From Bacilli bacterium (lineage in GTDB: Bacteria; Bacillota_I; Bacilli_A; RF39; UBA660): a stretch of DNA of 43,974 bases. Below, piece by piece: positions 25,773 through 33,826 of the stretch (positions within the stretch are counted from its first letter, which is position 1; each line of letters starts with the position of its first letter). Below the pieces are notes generated by a model, which saw only the letters and a program-made list of their open reading frames with translations, did no database searches and was not told where the DNA came from. The stretch spans positions 1-43,974 of the forward strand of contig JAGCSA010000017.1 in NCBI GenBank assembly GCA_017964405.1. Direction: 5' to 3'. A program made the position numbers and the translations under genes.

Positions 25773-26408
25773 ATGGCAAAAGATGAGAAACCTGAGAAAC
25801 AAGAGAAGTCTGAGAAAGCAGATAAACCTTTGTTCTTGCTTCGAGTAATTGCTTATGTGATTGATATGATGATTGTACTAATGTTATCCTCTCTTCTTGC
25901 AACTCCCTTTTTGGATTCCAAACAGGTGTTATCGTTAGCTGATGAGTCTAGAGAGTTAGTACAAAAATATGATAATCATGAGATTACTGATCAAGAATAT
26001 TTAGTAGATGTTTCAAATCTACAGTATAAAATGGCTCGTAATACAGAGTTGGTTACAATCTTTACGATTTTAGTAAGTGTTTGTTACTTTGTGATTCTTC
26101 CTTTGTTCTATCGTGGACAAACTTTTGGAAAGAAGTTAATGAAGATGAAGATTGTATCGGATGTGGGAACGTTGAATTCTAATCAATTAATCTTTCGTTC
26201 TTTTCTTGCAAACTCGCTTTTATTAAATATTATTACTGTTTTATCTGTGATGTTTGCCTCAAGAGATATTTATTTGAATTGTGTTGAATTATTCACGTTT
26301 GCTCAATATACCGTTATGGCTGGTTCTATTTTTATGTTAATCTTTGGAAAAGAAGGATTAACGATTCATGATGCTATTGTTCATACAAGAGTCATTAAAG
26401 TAAATTAG
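25773..26408 (+). CDS. RDD-family membrane protein
   Basis: A 211-residue protein with a Lys/Glu-rich cytoplasmic N-terminus of about 20 residues and three or four hydrophobic segments (about 22-45, 93-115, 146-165, 175-192). RVIAYVIDMM is the RDD-type first helix with Arg and Asp, and GQTFGKKLMKMKIVS is the characteristic loop after the second helix. RDD proteins are poorly understood; some affect ion or compatible-solute transport. One base separates it from dusB, and lysS starts 11 nt after it. Confidence 0.88.
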   Translation: MAKDEKPEKQEKSEKADKPLFLLRVIAYVIDMMIVLMLSSLLATPFLDSKQVLSLADESRELVQKYDNHEITDQEYLVDVSNLQYKMARNTELVTIFTILVSVCYFVILPLFYRGQTFGKKLMKMKIVSDVGTLNSNQLIFRSFLANSLLLNIITVLSVMFASRDIYLNCVELFTFAQYTVMAGSIFMLIFGKEGLTIHDAIVHTRVIKVN

Positions 26409-26419
26409 GAGTGAAAAAT

Positions 26420-27913
26420 ATGAGAGAATTAAGTGAACAAGAAATAGTTAGAAGAGAAAAAGCAGAAAAATTAAGAGAAAGTGGTATGGATCCTTTTGGA
26501 CATCGTTTTGATCGAGAGGATTATGCTTCTGATATTGTAGAAAAATATAAAGATGTAGAACATGATGCATTTGAATCTATGAGTGATACGGCAAAAGTTG
26601 CTGGAAGAATCATGTTTATTCGTAAAATGGGAAAGGCATCTTTCTTTACAATTCAAGATAAGACTGGTCCTATTCAGATCTATATCTCTATTAATGATGT
26701 AGGGGAAGAAACTTACGAATTATTTAAGAGTGCTGATATTGGAGACATTGTTGGTGTTTATGGAAAAGTCATGAAGACGAGAACAGGAGAAGTAACCATT
26801 AAATGTTTAGAATATACGCATTTGGTAAAAGCGTTAAGACCTTTACCTGAGAAATTCCATGGTCTTACGGATGTGGAAGAGAGATATCGTAGAAGATATG
26901 TTGATTTAATGATGAATGAGGATTCTAAGAGAGTTGCTTTCTTAAGACCTAGAATTATTCGTTGTATTCAAAATTATATGGATGGTCTTGGATTTACGGA
27001 AGTGGAAACACCGGTATTAACAACTTTATTAACAGGAGCTAGTGCTCGTCCTTTTGCCACTCATCATAATGCACAAGATATTGATATGTATTTAAGAATT
27101 GCTTTAGAGTTACCTTTGAAACGTTTATTAGTTGGAGGTATGGAAGCTGTTTATGAGATTGGTAGAGTATTCAGAAATGAAGGAATGGATCCTAAACATA
27201 ATCCGGAATTTACTTTAATGGAAGCTTATCTTGCTTATAGTGATTTAGAGGGTATGATGGATCTTACAGAAGGAATGTTTACTAAGATTGCAAAAGATGT
27301 ATGTGGTAAAATGATTTTCCAATTTAGTGGACATGAAATTAATCTAGAAGGTCCATGGAAGAGAATTTCTATGACAGATGCTATTAAAGAACAAACAGGA
27401 ATTGATTTTAAAGCGATTCATGACTTAGATGAATGTTTGAGACTTGCAGAAGAACATCATATTGAGTTAGAAGAACATGAAAGAGCTTATGGTCATATTA
27501 TCAATAAATTCTTTGAAAAGTATGTAGAAGAGACTTTAATTCAACCTACTTTCTTATATGGACATCCAATTGAGATTTCTCCTTTAACAAAGAAGAATCC
27601 AGAGGATCCTAGATTTGTAGATCGTTTTGAATTATTTATGGGTGGTAAAGAATTTGCGAATGCTTATACAGAGTTAAATGATCCAATTGATCAATTAGAA
27701 AGATTTGAAGCACAGATTGCTGAGAGAGAACTTGGAAATGACGAAGCAAATGATATTGATATGGACTTTGTAGAAGCTCTTGAATATGGTATGCCACCTG
27801 CTGGTGGAATTGGATATGGTATTGATCGATTGATGATGTTGTTCACAGAACAAGAATCTATTCGAGATGTCATTTTATTCCCTACGATGAAGGAAAGAGG
27901 AAAAAATAATTAA
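26420..27913 (+). CDS. lysS: Lysyl-tRNA synthetase, class II
   Basis: Charges tRNA-Lys. N-terminal OB-fold anticodon-binding domain (VAGRIMFIRKMGKASFFTIQ), then the class II core with motif 2 (GRVFRNEGMDPKHNPEFT) and motif 3 (GGIGYGIDRLMML). It has 497 residues. The start ATG lies 8 nt after AGGAG; a GTG 9 nt upstream is inside that site. Last gene of the dusB operon, closed by a strong terminator. Confidence 0.97.
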   Translation: MRELSEQEIVRREKAEKLRESGMDPFGHRFDREDYASDIVEKYKDVEHDAFESMSDTAKVAGRIMFIRKMGKASFFTIQDKTGPIQIYISINDVGEETYELFKSADIGDIVGVYGKVMKTRTGEVTIKCLEYTHLVKALRPLPEKFHGLTDVEERYRRRYVDLMMNEDSKRVAFLRPRIIRCIQNYMDGLGFTEVETPVLTTLLTGASARPFATHHNAQDIDMYLRIALELPLKRLLVGGMEAVYEIGRVFRNEGMDPKHNPEFTLMEAYLAYSDLEGMMDLTEGMFTKIAKDVCGKMIFQFSGHEINLEGPWKRISMTDAIKEQTGIDFKAIHDLDECLRLAEEHHIELEEHERAYGHIINKFFEKYVEETLIQPTFLYGHPIEISPLTKKNPEDPRFVDRFELFMGGKEFANAYTELNDPIDQLERFEAQIAERELGNDEANDIDMDFVEALEYGMPPAGGIGYGIDRLMMLFTEQESIRDVILFPTMKERGKNN

Positions 27914-27941
27914 AAATATGAGAAAAACTCATATTTTTTTC
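27912..27941 (+). terminator. lysS terminator
   Basis: AAAAATATGAG, loop AAAAA, CTCATATTTTT and T's; overlaps the stop codon. Confidence 0.93.
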
Positions 27942-27970
27942 TTTGTTTTTTTGAAAAAATGGGGTAAATA

Positions 27971-28001
27971 CTTGTAAAAAAAACAAGGATTAGTTTATAA
28001 T
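27971..28001 (+). promoter_or_regulatory. Promoter of the YfcC-like carrier with inverted repeat over the -35
   Basis: TTGTAA (27972-27977), 18 bp, TATAAT (27996-28001). CTTGT (27971-27975) and ACAAG (27983-27987) form an inverted repeat across the -35 that could be an operator; this is inference. Confidence 0.6.
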
Positions 28002-28019
28002 TAATATGGGAGGTTAATT

Positions 28020-29636
28020 ATGAAAAAACATAATACAGTTAAAGTCGTCCTAATTACTTTATTAGTATTGCTAGTACTTTCTTGGATTTTTCCAGCTGCT
28101 TATTTTTCAATTGAGTATTTAGATAAAGGACGCGTTCAAATGGGATTAGCTGATGTATTTAACTATTTTATGACTTCATTGTCATACTTTGGTCATTATG
28201 CATTATATATAATCTTAGTTGGATGTTTTTATGGAATTTTATACAAAATTCCAGCTTATCGTACATTTTTAGATAAGGTTGTTGCAAAAGTAAATGCAAA
28301 AGTATTTATTGTTATTACAGTAATTTTACTTGCATTTGGAGTTAGTTTTGCAGGACTGCAAGTTGGTTATGCAATCTTTATTCCACTAATTGTTTCTCTT
28401 ATCTTATTAATGGGATACGATAAAATTGTTGCAGCAATGGTTGTTGTTGGATCTATGGCTGCTGGGTTAGTAGGTACTACCTATGCTTATGGAAATTTAA
28501 GCATTTTAACAGGTGTTTTAGGATTAGAGACAAACTATCAGTTTGGTGTTCGTTTTGTTCTTTTACTTGTAGGTATTGTTGTAGTTTTATTTAATACCTT
28601 TATGTATATTAAAAATACAATGTGTGAGAAGAAAGTAGTTTCAGCTCCTGCTAAGAAGAAAGAAGAAACCCATGAGGAAGTTGTTGTTGCTAAGAAAGTA
28701 GAAGCTCCTAAGAAAGCTCCTGCTAAGAATACAAAACCAGCTCCTAAGAAAGCTCCAGCAAAGAAAAATACAAAATCAAAAGGTTCTCGTAAAAATACGA
28801 ATAAAGCAGCATTAAGAGACGAGGATATTATCGTTGTGAAGGAAGCAGTATTGAATGATTCTAAAGAAGATGATTACTTAGTTCCTACACGTGTAGAGAT
28901 GACTCACAGAGTTTGGCCATTTGTAGTTGGATTTATTCTATTATTTATCCTACTAGTATTATCTTGGTTAACTTGGGGTGAAGGTGGATTTGGAGTAACT
29001 GTTTTTGATGACATTACTACTAAATTTACTGAATTCAAATTATTTGGATTCCCTATCTTCAGTAAGATCTATGGAACTGTTAATTCATTTGGTAACTGGT
29101 CAGTTATTGATCTATTCTTCCCAATTACTTTATTATCTATTATCTTAATCATTATTTATAATGTTAAATTTGATGATGTATTAGATGGTATTGTAAGTGG
29201 TGCTAAGAAAGCATTATTACCTGCATTTATTTCATTATTGTTATATACGATTCTAGTAACTGTAACTTATCATCCATATCAATTAGCATTCTATAAAGCA
29301 ATTTTAGGATTATCAAAAGGATTTAATATTGGAACAGTAACTTTAACGACTATTTTAGCTACATTCTTCAATGTAGATCCTGCTTATGCTTTCCAATCAT
29401 TATTACCATATTTAACTTCAGTTATTACTAAGACAGAAGATTATGGAATGGTTGGTATTATTGCACAAGCTATGTATGGTGTAACTACCTTATTTGCTCC
29501 AACTAGTTTCATCTTAATGTGCTCTCTTGCATATTTAGGTGTTTCTTACAAAGATTGGTTAAAGAATACTTGGAAGTTATTATTAGAGTTATTTGTAATC
29601 TTACTAATTGTGTTTATCATTTTAGCTTTAATTTAA
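28020..29636 (+). CDS. YfcC/DcuC-type membrane carrier with Lys/Ala/Pro-rich central loop
   Basis: A 538-residue protein with about 12 hydrophobic helices in two halves, similar in layout to YfcC and C4-dicarboxylate carriers of the ion transporter superfamily; the substrate cannot be told. The N-terminal half runs to about residue 200. Residues about 205-290 form a cytoplasmic loop full of Lys, Ala and Pro (KKAPAKNTKPAPKKAPAKK), like histone H1 tails. The second half starts at MTHRVWPFVVG. Own promoter, GGGAGG ribosome site, own terminator. No partner genes suggest a substrate. Confidence 0.8.
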   Translation: MKKHNTVKVVLITLLVLLVLSWIFPAAYFSIEYLDKGRVQMGLADVFNYFMTSLSYFGHYALYIILVGCFYGILYKIPAYRTFLDKVVAKVNAKVFIVITVILLAFGVSFAGLQVGYAIFIPLIVSLILLMGYDKIVAAMVVVGSMAAGLVGTTYAYGNLSILTGVLGLETNYQFGVRFVLLLVGIVVVLFNTFMYIKNTMCEKKVVSAPAKKKEETHEEVVVAKKVEAPKKAPAKNTKPAPKKAPAKKNTKSKGSRKNTNKAALRDEDIIVVKEAVLNDSKEDDYLVPTRVEMTHRVWPFVVGFILLFILLVLSWLTWGEGGFGVTVFDDITTKFTEFKLFGFPIFSKIYGTVNSFGNWSVIDLFFPITLLSIILIIIYNVKFDDVLDGIVSGAKKALLPAFISLLLYTILVTVTYHPYQLAFYKAILGLSKGFNIGTVTLTTILATFFNVDPAYAFQSLLPYLTSVITKTEDYGMVGIIAQAMYGVTTLFAPTSFILMCSLAYLGVSYKDWLKNTWKLLLELFVILLIVFIILALI

Positions 29637-29640
29637 TAAA

Positions 29641-29667
29641 AAAGAAGCATTATGCTTCTTTTTTTTA
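29641..29667 (+). terminator. Terminator after the YfcC-like carrier
   Basis: AAAGAAGCA, loop TTA, TGCTTCTT and eight T's. Confidence 0.92.
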
Positions 29668-29674
29668 TATTCTT

Positions 29675-29683
29675 TGATATAAT
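29675..29683 (+). promoter_or_regulatory. Extended -10 promoter of cysS
   Basis: TGATATAAT directly after the preceding terminator T run, 20 nt before the cysS start codon; the leader would be very short. Confidence 0.6.
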
Positions 29684-29702
29684 AAATCCAGGTGGTGATA
29701 AT

Positions 29703-31097
29703 ATGAAGATTTATAATACTTTAACGAAAAAAATCGATGATTTTGTTCCAAACGAAGAAGGTAAAGTTAAATTGTATACATGTGGTCCTACTGTTTATCA
29801 CTATGCTCATATTGGGAATATTCGTAACTATATTGGACATGATATTCTAGATAAAACATTACGTTATTTAGGATATGCTGTTACTCGTGCTATGAATATT
29901 ACAGATGTTGGTCACCTAACCAGTGACTCTGATTCTGGTGAAGATAAGATGGAAGTAGCTAGAAAAAGAGAGCATAAATCAGCAATGGAGATTGCTAAGT
30001 TCTATACAGAGGCCTTTTTCGTGGATTTCGAAAAAGTAAACTGTAAAAGACCTGAGATTGTTAGTCCTGCTACAGAAAACATTGATGAATACATCAAGAT
30101 TATTACAAAATTATTAGAGGATGGTTATGCTTATGCATCTGGAGGAAATATTTATTTTGATATTTCAAAGTTAGATAATTATTATTGTTTAACGAATCAA
30201 GATAGTAATTTGGTGGTTGGTGCTAGAGAAAGTGTGGATGAAGATTCTAATAAGAGGAATCAAGCAGACTTTGCTCTTTGGTTTACGACTAGTAAATTTG
30301 AAAATCATGAATTATTATGGGATTCTCCTTGGGGAAAGGGTTATCCAGGATGGCATATTGAATGTTCTGGTATCTCTCTAAAATACTTAGGAGAGTATTT
30401 AGATATTCATGGTGGTGGAGTTGATAATATCTTTCCACATCATACGAATGAGATTGCACAAAGTGAAGCTTATTTAGGACATAAATGGTGTAATTATTGG
30501 TTTCATAATGAACATTTAATTGATGAATCTGGTAAAATGAGTAAATCTAAAGGGGATATCTTAACGGTCTCTGTATTAGAGAATCAAGGATATGATCCTT
30601 TAGCATTCCGTTTTATGTGTTTAAATTCTCATTATCGAAAACAATTATTATTTACCTATGATAATTTAGATCAGGCACAAAGCACTTTAAAGAAATTGAA
30701 GAATAAAGTATTATCTCTTTCTAAGGAAGGGGAAAAGGATTCTAAGTTATTTGATCATTATGTTTCTAAATTTAAAGAGGCTTTATCTAATGATTTAAAT
30801 ACTTCAAATGCTTTAGCTGTTCTTTATGAATTATTAAAGGATAGTGAAGTGAATGATGCGACTAAAAGAGCTCTTGTAGAAGATTTTGATCGTGTTCTTT
30901 CTCTTGATTTATTAAAAGAAGAAGAAAAGAATTCTGATTTAGATGCTGAAATAATGAGTTTGATTGAAGAGAGAAAAGAAGCTAAGAAGAATAAAGATTT
31001 TGCGAAAGCGGATCAAATTCGAGATGATTTACTTGTGAGAGGAATTCGATTAATTGATACTCGTGAGGGTACTACGTATGAGATGATAAAAGATTAG
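29703..31097 (+). CDS. cysS: Cysteinyl-tRNA synthetase
   Basis: Class I synthetase for tRNA-Cys. The zinc-ligand C27 in TCGPTVYHYAH, HIGH-type H36-I-G-N39, GWHIECS and K278-M-S-K-S282 are present. It has 464 residues, normal. ATG 29703 follows AGGTGGTGA; the open frame extends upstream into the terminator/promoter region. No T-box precedes it, unlike metG. Terminator overlaps its stop. In Bacillus cysS-mrnC-rlmB are also consecutive. Confidence 0.97.
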   Translation: MKIYNTLTKKIDDFVPNEEGKVKLYTCGPTVYHYAHIGNIRNYIGHDILDKTLRYLGYAVTRAMNITDVGHLTSDSDSGEDKMEVARKREHKSAMEIAKFYTEAFFVDFEKVNCKRPEIVSPATENIDEYIKIITKLLEDGYAYASGGNIYFDISKLDNYYCLTNQDSNLVVGARESVDEDSNKRNQADFALWFTTSKFENHELLWDSPWGKGYPGWHIECSGISLKYLGEYLDIHGGGVDNIFPHHTNEIAQSEAYLGHKWCNYWFHNEHLIDESGKMSKSKGDILTVSVLENQGYDPLAFRFMCLNSHYRKQLLFTYDNLDQAQSTLKKLKNKVLSLSKEGEKDSKLFDHYVSKFKEALSNDLNTSNALAVLYELLKDSEVNDATKRALVEDFDRVLSLDLLKEEEKNSDLDAEIMSLIEERKEAKKNKDFAKADQIRDDLLVRGIRLIDTREGTTYEMIKD

Positions 31098-31117
31098 AAT
31101 TTTCTAATCTTTTATTT
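31088..31117 (+). terminator. cysS terminator
   Basis: AAAAGATTAGA (31088-31098), a four-base spacer, TCTAATCTTTT (31103-31113), T-rich tail. Confidence 0.9.
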
Positions 31118-31119
31118 TA

Positions 31120-31128
31120 TGTTATAAT
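31120..31128 (+). promoter_or_regulatory. Extended -10 promoter of mrnC-rlmB-sigH
   Basis: TGTTATAAT immediately after the cysS terminator; the start codon is 16 nt further. Confidence 0.6.
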
Positions 31129-31143
31129 CTCCTTGGTGATTTT

Positions 31144-31518
31144 ATGAATGTGATGGAAGTGAATGTATTAGTTCTTGCTTATTTAGGAGATACCATCTAT
31201 GAGAATTATGTTAGAAAATATCTTATTCAAAAAGGAATCGGAAATGTGAATGACTTACAAAAAGAAGCTGTTTCTTATGTAAGTGCTTCTGCACAAGCAA
31301 AGTATTTAACTTCTATGATGGAGAAGGAACTGTTGTCTGAGGAAGAGATGGATGTTGTGAAAAGGGCAAGAAACTATAAGACAACTTCTCATCCAAAGAG
31401 CTGTGATATTTTAACTTATAAATATGCAACGGGTTTAGAAGCTTTAATTGGTTATTTAGATATGATTGGGAATCAAGAAAGGATTAATGAAATTATGCAT
31501 TTCATTTTGAGTGATTAA
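31144..31518 (+). CDS. mrnC: Mini-ribonuclease 3
   Basis: RNase III-like enzyme without dsRNA-binding domain that matures 23S rRNA ends in Firmicutes. LAYLGDTIYENYVR is the RNase III signature with acidic metal ligands, and KRARNYKTTSHPKS and EALIGYLDM complete the active site. It has 124 residues. Between cysS and rlmB as in Bacillus. Its 3' end runs directly into rlmB. Confidence 0.95.
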   Translation: MNVMEVNVLVLAYLGDTIYENYVRKYLIQKGIGNVNDLQKEAVSYVSASAQAKYLTSMMEKELLSEEEMDVVKRARNYKTTSHPKSCDILTYKYATGLEALIGYLDMIGNQERINEIMHFILSD

Positions 31519-31519
31519 T

Positions 31520-32221
31520 ATGTATGTATATGGAAGAAATGTAGCGAGAGATTTATTAATAAATCATCAAAAGATTGAAAAAGCTATTTTGCAAGATGAT
31601 TTTAGGGAGAAAGAATTGATTTCTCTATTAGAAAATGCAAAAATACCGATGGAATTTACTTCAAAAAGAGAAATGGATCGTTTGTCTAATGGTGTTCATC
31701 AGGGTATAATTCTATCTATTCCGGATTACCAATATCATGATTTAGATAGTATTCTTTTGAGTCAAGAAGATGATGTAGTTGTTATTTTAGATCATTTAGA
31801 AGATCCTCATAATTTGGGAGCTATTATTCGTACTTGTGAAGCAGCTGGTATTCGTTCTATTATCTTACCAAAAGATCGTCAAGTACAAGTTAATGCTACC
31901 GTTATGAAGACGAGTGCAGGGACTCTTTCTTCTATGAATTTAGTCTCTGTTTCTAATATCGCTTCTTCGATTGATCGATTAAAAGAAGTAGGATACTGGA
32001 TTGTAGGAACATCCTTAGAAAATAGTGTTGATTATCGAGAAGTAGATTATCAAGGGAAAATATGCATTGTCATTGGAAATGAAGGAAGTGGTATTTCTCA
32101 ATTGGTTTCCAAGAAATGCGATTTCTTAGTCAAAATTCCTATGTATGGAAAGACAAATAGTTTGAATGCTTCTGTTGCAGCAGGTATTATGATTTATGAG
32201 GTAATCCGAAATAGAAAGTAG
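31520..32221 (+). CDS. rlmB: 23S rRNA (guanosine-2'-O)-methyltransferase, TrmH/SpoU family
   Basis: SPOUT-fold methyltransferase for G2251 in the peptidyl-transferase centre region. Motif 1 NLGAIIRTCEAAG, motif 2 IVIGNEGSGIS and motif 3 IPMYGKTNSLNASVAAGI are complete. N-terminal substrate-binding domain present (YGRNVARDLL). 233 residues with ATG 31520, one base after the mrnC stop, with GAGTGA as ribosome site. In Bacillus rae1 (yacP) follows; here sigH follows at once. Confidence 0.95.
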   Translation: MYVYGRNVARDLLINHQKIEKAILQDDFREKELISLLENAKIPMEFTSKREMDRLSNGVHQGIILSIPDYQYHDLDSILLSQEDDVVVILDHLEDPHNLGAIIRTCEAAGIRSIILPKDRQVQVNATVMKTSAGTLSSMNLVSVSNIASSIDRLKEVGYWIVGTSLENSVDYREVDYQGKICIVIGNEGSGISQLVSKKCDFLVKIPMYGKTNSLNASVAAGIMIYEVIRNRK

Positions 32222-32226
32222 GATAT

Positions 32227-32811
32227 ATGAATTATAAAAATTATAATGATTATGAATTAATCTATCATGTTCGAGAACAAAATGATGATTCTTATGGGAT
32301 TATATTTCAAAAATATATTCCTATTATTAAGAGAATAGCATTGGATGCTTATATGAAGTTTTCTTCTTATGGATATGATTTAGATGATTTTATTCAAGAA
32401 GGATATTTGGGGTTTCAACAAGCACTTTCTTCTTTTGATGAGACAAAGAATAGTTTATTTTATACGTATGCTTCTATGTGTATTCAAAGAAAAATTATAT
32501 CTTTCTGTAAGAAAATCTCTTCTGTAGAGAAGAATATTAGTAATCATTATTATGTGAGTTATGAGGATACTCCGATTATCGATCCTTCTCCTGGGATGGA
32601 AGAAGTGTTAGTCAACCAAGAATTCTATCGAGGATTGTGGGAGATTGTATATACGTTTCCTTTGGAATATACTTGTGTATTTGAATTACGTATGAATCAA
32701 TTTCCTTATCAGGAGATCTCTCAATTATTAGATATTCCTGTTCGAAAAGCAGAATTTATGATTTATCGGATTTATCGTAAAATACGGAGAGAGTTCTGTT
32801 GGAAAGATTAA
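32227..32811 (+). CDS. sigH: RNA polymerase sigma factor, SigH-like
   Basis: A 194-residue sigma-70 family protein with region 2 (DLDDFIQEGYLGFQQALSSF) and region 4 (EYTCVFELRMNQFPYQEIS onward, helix-turn-helix). Position between rlmB and secE is that of sigH in Bacillus, where it drives stationary-phase and competence genes. The sequence is clearly divergent, so which genes it serves is unknown. It starts 5 nt after rlmB with GGATAT as a weak ribosome site. Terminator overlaps its stop. Confidence 0.85.
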   Translation: MNYKNYNDYELIYHVREQNDDSYGIIFQKYIPIIKRIALDAYMKFSSYGYDLDDFIQEGYLGFQQALSSFDETKNSLFYTYASMCIQRKIISFCKKISSVEKNISNHYYVSYEDTPIIDPSPGMEEVLVNQEFYRGLWEIVYTFPLEYTCVFELRMNQFPYQEISQLLDIPVRKAEFMIYRIYRKIRREFCWKD

Positions 32812-32834
32812 GACAATTTATTGTCTTTTTTTGT
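32809..32834 (+). terminator. sigH terminator
   Basis: AGACAA (32811-32816), loop TTTA, TTGTCT (32821-32826), extended by A/T pairs and T's. Confidence 0.85.
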
Positions 32835-32858
32835 TTTTTGTTTTACAATGATTATAGT
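32831..32858 (+). promoter_or_regulatory. Possible promoter of the tail-anchored protein gene
   Basis: TTGTTT (32831-32836), 16 bp, TATAGT (32853-32858). TACAAT at 32844-32849 is another -10 candidate. T-rich context makes the -35 uncertain. Confidence 0.45.
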
Positions 32859-32875
32859 AGGATAGGTGAAGAAGT

Positions 32876-33571
32876 ATGGCACAAGTAATCGATTTTCCTT
32901 CTAAAAAAAAGGAAGTGGAGAAGTGTTCTTTATTTGAATGGACGGAATTACATCATAATGAATCTGATTTTCGGGAAGTCTTTTTAAATATGGATATTGC
33001 TTTGAAATATATTCATGATCATGGTTATTGTATTGAATCTTTTTATCCTACGAATATTCATGTATTAAATAATAATCCTGAATATATTCAATTTGACAAT
33101 TTAATGGAGTTATCTCATGATCCTGTTACGAGACAGAGTATGATTAAAGAGGATATCTTTCGTTCTTCTTTTATTCAGATTGCTTTGTATACGAATACCA
33201 TTCGTTCTTTAACTCCTGAATTTTTAAAAGAAAATTTTGATTCCGTGATACGGTTTGTTCCAGAAGGGGATGTTCCTTATTACCGAGGAGTTGTTCAAAG
33301 AGGTGCTTCTGTTTATTTTAGTGAATTTGCTTTAGAAAAAATGAATCGAGATTTACAACAATTAGAGAAAGAGTTAGAAGGTACGGGAGAGAAGGCAGAT
33401 GTTCCTCGTGAGAATGAACCTCTTTCAAATGATAAAATTAATGATCGAATCTATCGTCAAATTAATGGAATGAAAGATGCTGCATTTATTAGTTATTTAC
33501 TAATTCCAACGTTTGTTATTGTATCTCTTGTACTCATTGCTATTATTAGTTGGATTCTTAGTTTGTTCTAA
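32876..33571 (+). CDS. Tail-anchored membrane protein with kinase-like fragment, function unknown
   Basis: A 231-residue protein with a soluble N-terminal part and one hydrophobic helix at about residues 206-230, ending at the C-terminus. ALKYIHDHGYCIESFYPTNI recalls a protein-kinase catalytic loop (..YIH..G..H.DLKP.NI), but the HRD residues are not conserved, and IQFDN stands where DFG would be; so it would be a pseudokinase at most. EssB/YukC of type VII secretion also joins a pseudokinase domain to a membrane helix, which is a similarity of layout only. A Glu/Lys helix follows at about 160-180. GGTGAAG ribosome site. Confidence 0.75.
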   Translation: MAQVIDFPSKKKEVEKCSLFEWTELHHNESDFREVFLNMDIALKYIHDHGYCIESFYPTNIHVLNNNPEYIQFDNLMELSHDPVTRQSMIKEDIFRSSFIQIALYTNTIRSLTPEFLKENFDSVIRFVPEGDVPYYRGVVQRGASVYFSEFALEKMNRDLQQLEKELEGTGEKADVPRENEPLSNDKINDRIYRQINGMKDAAFISYLLIPTFVIVSLVLIAIISWILSLF

Positions 33572-33582
33572 TCGAATAGTTG

Positions 33583-33611
33583 TTGACATTTCTAGTGGTT
33601 TATGCTATTTT
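33583..33611 (+). promoter_or_regulatory. secE-nusG promoter
   Basis: TTGACA (33583-33588), 17 bp, TATTTT (33606-33611) preceded by TGC (extended -10). Start near 33618. Confidence 0.85.
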
Positions 33612-33620
33612 ATAGGTGTA

Positions 33621-33645
33621 AGCACTTAGAAGTGTTTTTATTTTG
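33621..33645 (+). terminator. Weak hairpin plus T run in the secE leader
   Basis: AGCACT (33621-33626), loop TAGA, AGTGTT (33631-33636), then TTTATTTT. It lies at the very start of the transcript; a weak attenuator is possible but unproven. Confidence 0.35.
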
Positions 33646-33667
33646 AATTAAATGGATAGGTGAGGAC

Positions 33668-33748
33668 ATGGCTGAAGTTCGTAAAAAAGTTGTGGAAGAT
33701 ACTTATAATACTTCTAGTATTAAATTAAAAGAAAAGAAGAAAAAATAG
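33668..33748 (+). CDS. 26-codon 5' fragment of the interrupted secE gene
   Basis: Reads MAEVRKKVVEDTYNTSSIKL then a Lys/Glu tail and TAG at 33746. It has the ribosome site AGGTGAGG. The same frame then has a second stop, TAA at 33755-33757, and stays open through a Lys-rich stretch into the SecE core that ends at 33991. The fragment therefore looks like the N-terminal cytoplasmic extension of SecE cut off by two stops four codons apart. If real, it may be a short peptide whose translation leads ribosomes to the internal start at 33827. Homopolymer A-run errors in the assembly are an alternative. Confidence 0.5.
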   Translation: MAEVRKKVVEDTYNTSSIKLKEKKKK

Positions 33749-33826
33749 AATAAATAAGAAAAGAAAGTTCCAAAGAAGAAATACTCTTCTAAAGAAGAGA
33801 AACAGAATTTATTTGTTCGTTTTCGT

